A stretch of DNA of 24,577 bases from Chloroflexota bacterium. Lineage in GTDB: Bacteria > Chloroflexota > Anaerolineae > Anaerolineales > Anaerolineaceae. The notes under the pieces are model-generated. The model did no database searches and was not told the origin of the DNA. It saw only the letters and a list, made by a program, of their open reading frames with translations. Made by a program: the position numbers and the translations under genes. Shown here piece after piece: positions 21,154 through 24,577 of this stretch (positions are counted from its first letter, which is position 1; the number at the start of each line of letters is the position of its first letter). The stretch is from positions 1-24,577 of the forward strand of contig JAEXTI010000495.1 of assembly GCA_023406965.1 (NCBI GenBank), read 5' to 3'.

Positions 21154-22518
21154 ATGAACCATCCGCGTCGATGGATTGGGCTGGCTGCCCTGGCAGCTAT
21201 GGCAGCGTTGTCGTTGACAGCCTGTAAAGCCGCACCGGAAGCCACGGAAATTGCGCCGGAGGTGACTGTTGAGTTGCCAACCGCGGCGCCTTTACCGACT
21301 CAAGAACCAAACTATTGTCTGGACTGCCACACCGATAAAGACCAACTGATCGCAAATGCAAAGCCCGAAGAGACGACCGAATCGGAATCTGAAGGCGCCG
21401 GCTGAGGTGGCGATGTGGCTCCGTTGGAGCCCTGGGAAAAGGTTTTAGTATCAGAAGAATATACAACAACGTTGCACGGTTTCTTGCGCTGCACCTACTG
21501 CCATGGGGGCATGCAAGAAGCGACTGATAAGGAAGCGGCCCACAAAGATCTGGTTGCCAACCCAATTGTAGATGCCGAAGCGCTGTGCGGTGAGTGCCAC
21601 GAAGATATCGTATCAACCTATTCAACAGCACTGCACAATACTCAGGCGGGCTATTGGACGCAGATCGATGCGCGTAGCGTGCCCGAAAACCACGAAAACC
21701 TGGAAGAGATGTTTGGCAATCATTGCGGCACCTGCCACACGAGCTGCGGTGAGTGCCATATCAGCCAGCCAGAAAACGTGGGCGGCGGCTTGCTGGATGG
21801 GCACCTGTTTGTGAAGACCCCGCCGATGACTCGCACCTGCACGGCCTGTCATGGCAGCCGGGTGGGGAACGAGTACCTGGGCAAGAATGAAGAAATTCCA
21901 GGGGACGTTCACTTCCGCACCGGGCGGATGAACTGCGTTTCGTGCCACACGGGCGGAGAGATGCACGCAACCGAAGAGGACGCGGCTTCGCACCGATATG
22001 CGGGCGATCCAGCGGTCGAATGTACCGACTGTCACCAGGTGGGCGGCTCGAATGAGACGATTCCGCAGCATGCCATTCACGGAAACGATCTCTCGTGCCA
22101 GGTGTGCCACTCGGTGCAGTACACCAGTTGTGATAACTGCCACGTTGCAGTTAGCGATAAGACGGGCAACGCATTCTTCAAGACAGATGCCACGTATTTG
22201 GGGTTCTATATTGGCTTGAACACACGGAAGAGTGCGGACAGGCCGTATGATTACGTGACCGTGCGCCACATTCCGATTGCTCCGGACAGCTATTCATACT
22301 ACGGCGAGAATTTGCTACCCAACTTTAACGCTATGCCGACATGGGCCTATGCCACCCCGCATAACATTCAGCGCGTGACGCCGCAGAATCAAAGTTGCGA
22401 TAGCTGCCACGGCAACCCCGAACTTTTCTTGACGGCGGATAAAGTGGCCGAAGAAGAGTTGGAAGCCAACCAAAGCGTGATTGTTCCTCAGCCACCGGAT
22501 CCGGTGGGAGGTCAGTAA
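21154..22518 (+). CDS. Undecahaem c-type cytochrome lipoprotein with in-frame TGA (candidate selenoprotein)
   Basis: Start ATG 21154 with strong AGGAGGAG at 21141-21148. Read through the TGA at 21403-21405, the frame gives 454 residues; without readthrough it breaks into an 83-residue piece and an open frame of 370 codons. The N-terminus is a lipoprotein signal (LAALAAMAALSLTAC, C24), so the product should be exported and lipid-anchored. Haem sites CxxCH: one before the TGA (CLDCH, 55-59) and ten after (CTYCH, CGECH, CGTCH, CGECH, CTACH, CVSCH, CTDCH, CQVCH, CDNCH, CDSCH). The downstream part has no signal peptide, so it could not be matured as a cytochrome alone, which argues for one polypeptide. 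The TGA would be residue 84, in GAG-U-GGD. A SECIS-like hairpin follows. Alternatives are a nonsense mutation or sequencing error. A rhodanese lipoprotein follows 23 bases later. It probably carries electrons outside the membrane; partner unknown. Confidence 0.85.
21417..21431 (+). promoter_or_regulatory. Candidate bacterial SECIS hairpin
   Basis: GGCTCC-GTT-GGAGCC forms a perfect 6-bp stem with a 3-base loop whose first base is G. The loop begins 17 bases after the TGA at 21403-21405. From memory, bacterial SECIS elements need a 4-16 bp upper stem, a 3-14 base loop with G in its first two positions and 16-37 bases between UGA and loop; this hairpin meets each condition. Confidence 0.5.
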
Positions 22519-22541
22519 TTTCTGTTTCAGGAGAAAAGTAA

Positions 22542-24260
22542 ATGGAGAAGAAAGTTCGAGTGCTGGTTGTTTTAACCGTATTGCTGGCAATGGTGTTGTC
22601 AGCTTGCCAGCCTGCCGTGGCGACCGTTGAACCGGTAGCCCCCGTTGTTGAGCCGACCGCTGTTCCGGCGACGGCGACGCCCATGCCCGAACCGACGGCG
22701 ACCGCCGAGCCGTTGGATTGGGCGGCTTTGATGAGCGAAGTGATCGCGGGAATGCCCGCGGACGCCGGGTATGGTACAGTTTCCGCAACGAAGTTGAACG
22801 AAGAATTGGCCGAGAGCGCACCCTTCATGCTGGATGTGCGCGAGGCTTCGGAAGTGGAAGCCGATGGTTACATTGCCGGCGCGGTGCACATTCCAGTTCG
22901 TGACCTGTTCAAGAACCTGGATAAACTGCCCGGTTTGGATGAGCCGATTGTGATTTACTGCGCTTCCGGTCACCGGGGTGCCTTTGCGATGTCGGCATTA
23001 AAGATGCTGGGCTACACTAAAGTGCGTAACCTGGCTGGCGGCCTGGGCGCGTGGAAGAAAGCCGAATTGGCTGTTGAAACTGGCGCTGTGCCCGAGGCTG
23101 TTGTCGGGACGGCTCCGGCTGTAGACGAGGGCATGCTGGCGGAGTTGGATGCGTTCTTTAGCAACCTGCCGGATGGTTTCTATGCGATGAAGGCTTCTTC
23201 CGTGAACGAACTTTTGGTTTCTGAGATGCCTTTCCTGTTGGACGTACGCACCGAAAAAGAGTTTGCCGAGAATGGCTACATCGAAGGTGCTGTCAACATC
23301 CCTCTGGATAAGGTTCTGACCAGCCTGAACGAGTTCTCGAAAGAAGATCAGATCGTGGTCTATTGCGTATCGGGACACCGCGCGGGCGTGGTGACGATGG
23401 CGCTGCGCCTGCTGGGCTACGATGCGGTCAATATGGGTGGCGGGTTCAATGCCTGGAAGGCCGCGGAACTGCCGGTGGCTGGCGTGGTGGACTGGAACGC
23501 CACATGGGCGAACTTCCTGAGCACCCTGCCGGAAGGTTTCTATTCCGTCTCGGCGGCGAACTTGAATGCCGAAATGGCTGAGAAGATGCCTTTCTTGCTG
23601 GATGTGCGCGAGGCCTCTGAGTTCGAAGCCGGTTACCTGGCGGGCGCGGTGAATATTCCTGTTCGCGAGCTGCTCAAGAACCTGGATAAGCTGCCTGCAC
23701 AGGATCAGCCGATTGTGATTTACTGCGCTTCTGGACACCGCGGTGGATTGGCTATGGCTGCTCTGCGCTTGTTGGGCTACACCGATGTGCGCAATTTGGG
23801 CGGTGGCTTGAATGGCTGGGTGAAGGCCGAGTTCCCGGTTGTCACGGAAGGCGCGGGCGAACTGGTGGCCGGAACCGCTCCAGCGGTGGATGCGTTGATG
23901 CTGGCGAAGCTGGACGAGTATCTGTCCAATTTGCCGGAAGGTTTTGGCACAGTCAAAGCCGCGGATTTGAACGCGGAAATGGCCGAAGCTGCGCCCTTCA
24001 TCCTGGATGTGCGCGAGACCTCTGAACTGGAAGCGGATGGCTATATCGAAGGTTCTGTGAATATTCCGGTACGCGAAGTGTTTGCCAGCCTGGATCAACT
24101 GCCCGCCGACAAGACGGCTCCGATTGTGGTCATGTGCAAGTCTGGGCATCGCGGTTCGTTCGTTCAGATGGCGCTGCAGATGAACGGCTACACCAATGTG
24201 CGCAACCTGGCCGGTGGCCTGGGCGCGTGGATTGGCGCCGAACTGCCTGTTGTAAAGTAA
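22542..24260 (+). CDS. Lipoprotein with four tandem rhodanese domains
   Basis: 572 residues, AGGAG at 22529-22533. The lipoprotein signal ends LLAMVLSAC (C22), followed by a Pro/Thr/Ala-rich spacer to about residue 58. Four rhodanese modules follow, each with a LDVR motif, an I-P-V/L strand and an active-site loop: C140 (YCASGHRG), C275 (YCVSGHRA), C395 (YCASGHRG), C532 (MCKSGHRG). All four nucleophilic cysteines and the following Arg are kept, so all may be active. Modules 1-2 and 3-4 appear as pairs separated by similar linkers (VGTAPAVDEGML, AGTAPAVDALML), suggesting stepwise duplication. Rhodaneses carry sulfane sulfur, or selenium in vitro, as a persulfide-like adduct. Being exported and co-transcribed with the multihaem cytochrome, it probably handles sulfur or selenium species outside the membrane; the substrate is unknown. 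Terminator hairpins follow. Confidence 0.92.
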   Translation: MEKKVRVLVVLTVLLAMVLSACQPAVATVEPVAPVVEPTAVPATATPMPEPTATAEPLDWAALMSEVIAGMPADAGYGTVSATKLNEELAESAPFMLDVREASEVEADGYIAGAVHIPVRDLFKNLDKLPGLDEPIVIYCASGHRGAFAMSALKMLGYTKVRNLAGGLGAWKKAELAVETGAVPEAVVGTAPAVDEGMLAELDAFFSNLPDGFYAMKASSVNELLVSEMPFLLDVRTEKEFAENGYIEGAVNIPLDKVLTSLNEFSKEDQIVVYCVSGHRAGVVTMALRLLGYDAVNMGGGFNAWKAAELPVAGVVDWNATWANFLSTLPEGFYSVSAANLNAEMAEKMPFLLDVREASEFEAGYLAGAVNIPVRELLKNLDKLPAQDQPIVIYCASGHRGGLAMAALRLLGYTDVRNLGGGLNGWVKAEFPVVTEGAGELVAGTAPAVDALMLAKLDEYLSNLPEGFGTVKAADLNAEMAEAAPFILDVRETSELEADGYIEGSVNIPVREVFASLDQLPADKTAPIVVMCKSGHRGSFVQMALQMNGYTNVRNLAGGLGAWIGAELPVVK

Positions 24261-24282
24261 ATTTCATCCTCCCTCCCCAATG

Positions 24283-24311
24283 CACCTGCCCCGAGTTTCT
24301 CGGGGCAGGTG
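24283..24311 (+). terminator. Terminator of the cytochrome/rhodanese operon
   Basis: CACCTGCCCCGAG-TTT-CTCGGGGCAGGTG: a perfect 13-bp GC-rich stem with a 3-base loop, 22 bases after the rhodanese stop, followed by a weak T-rich run. Confidence 0.8.
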
Positions 24312-24347
24312 TGATTTAAGATAACTGCTCAAAGTGTAGGAAAGTCT

Positions 24348-24402
24348 CTGAATTTGAGGTATGTGTGGGGTGCATCGCACCCCACACATACCTCAAATTC
24401 AG
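24348..24402. terminator. Perfect 26-bp hairpin between operons
   Basis: Arms 24348-24373 and 24377-24402 are exact complements with a 3-base loop (ATC); the apex is GGGGTGC-ATC-GCACCCC. It lies 36 bases after the first hairpin and about 65 bases before the next gene. It could be a second, bidirectional terminator or a mobile palindromic repeat. Confidence 0.6.
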
Positions 24403-24467
24403 TCTTCTTACGCCTCTGGTTGAGTAGCTGCAATTTAAGTATCAATCCTATAATGGAGGAAGTAATT

Positions 24468-24577
24468 TTGAGGGAACAGGCAGGCGAAACGATGAACACA
24501 CACCTGGCATTTGGGAAGAGCGGTTTGACAGTTCGGCTGGCGGATGAATGGGCTGTTGAAATTGTGGAGCCTAGATA
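24468..24577 (+). CDS. LarA-like protein, nickel-dependent lactate racemase family (3' end outside window)
   Basis: Only about 36 codons are present. From an internal ATG at 24492 the protein reads MNTHLAFGKSGLTVRLADEW then AVEIVEP, which matches the N-terminus of the LarA/DUF2088 family (short Y/F-GK, a G-L-x-V-x-L strand, then an I-x-P strand). I set the start at TTG 24468 because GGAGGA (24455-24460) lies seven bases upstream, whereas the ATG has only weak support. However, TATAAT at 24449-24454 touches that GGAGGA; if it is a true -10, the site would not be transcribed and the ATG at 24492 would be the real start. LarA enzymes use a nickel-pincer cofactor to racemise lactate or related 2-hydroxyacids, but many family members have other or unknown substrates. 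Nothing can be said about the catalytic half. Confidence 0.65.
   Translation, partial: MREQAGETMNTHLAFGKSGLTVRLADEWAVEIVEPR

Noticed and set aside
21415..22518. GTG at 21415 as an independent start of a cytosolic multihaem protein
   Set aside because: No signal peptide and no ribosome-binding site other than the hairpin region; haem attachment to CxxCH needs export, so continuity with the upstream signal peptide is more likely.
1..24577. CRISPR array, tRNA, rRNA, transposase or att site
   Set aside because: I looked for regularly spaced repeats, cloverleaf-like segments and transposase motifs and saw none; tandem repeats present are the PPTase 12-mer and the ACP-coding units.

Overview
The window looks like a chromosomal segment of a GC-rich bacterium, most plausibly an anaerobic member of the Chloroflexota (Anaerolineae-like). 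That placement is inference from gene content: GH38 mannosidase, S74-type secreted fibre protein, Pfa-type megasynthase, multihaem lipoprotein cytochrome and a LarA-like protein. No rRNA, tRNA, CRISPR array, transposase or phage integrase was recognised.

Layout: (1) 1-3838, carbohydrate catabolism. The 3' part of a GH38 alpha-mannosidase converges on a cytosolic glycoside-hydrolase-like protein with a beta-galactosidase-trimerisation-type domain; a perfect 50-bp palindrome separates them. (2) 4067-6772, a three-gene operon of exported proteins, visibly more AT-rich than its surroundings: two tandem paralogues of unknown function, then a fibre-like protein ending in an S74 intramolecular chaperone domain. 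(3) 6869-8776, acetyl-CoA synthetase on the minus strand with a clear promoter. (4) 9132-19912, a compact polyunsaturated-fatty-acid-synthase-like (Pfa) locus: one 2733-aa megasynthase (KS-AT-ACP-KS-ACP-ACP-KR-DH), a translationally coupled Sfp-type phosphopantetheinyl transferase, and a convergent PfaD-type enoyl reductase. (5) 20044-24260, a LysR-type regulator divergent from an operon encoding an eleven-haem lipoprotein cytochrome and a lipoprotein of four rhodanese domains. (6) From 24468, the start of a LarA-like (nickel-dependent lactate racemase family) gene that runs off the window.

How the genes may work together: the megasynthase, its PPTase and PfaD together supply condensation, extender loading, ketoreduction, dehydration and enoyl reduction, so they could build a reduced or polyunsaturated acyl chain iteratively. 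No thioesterase, PfaB-like or PfaC-like protein is visible. All three carrier domains have threonine where the phosphopantetheine-bearing serine is expected. The cytochrome/rhodanese operon suggests extracytoplasmic redox chemistry. The cytochrome gene contains an in-frame TGA after codon 83 with a downstream hairpin that fits the bacterial SECIS description, so it may be a selenocysteine-containing multihaem cytochrome. These two points are the most unusual things in the window.
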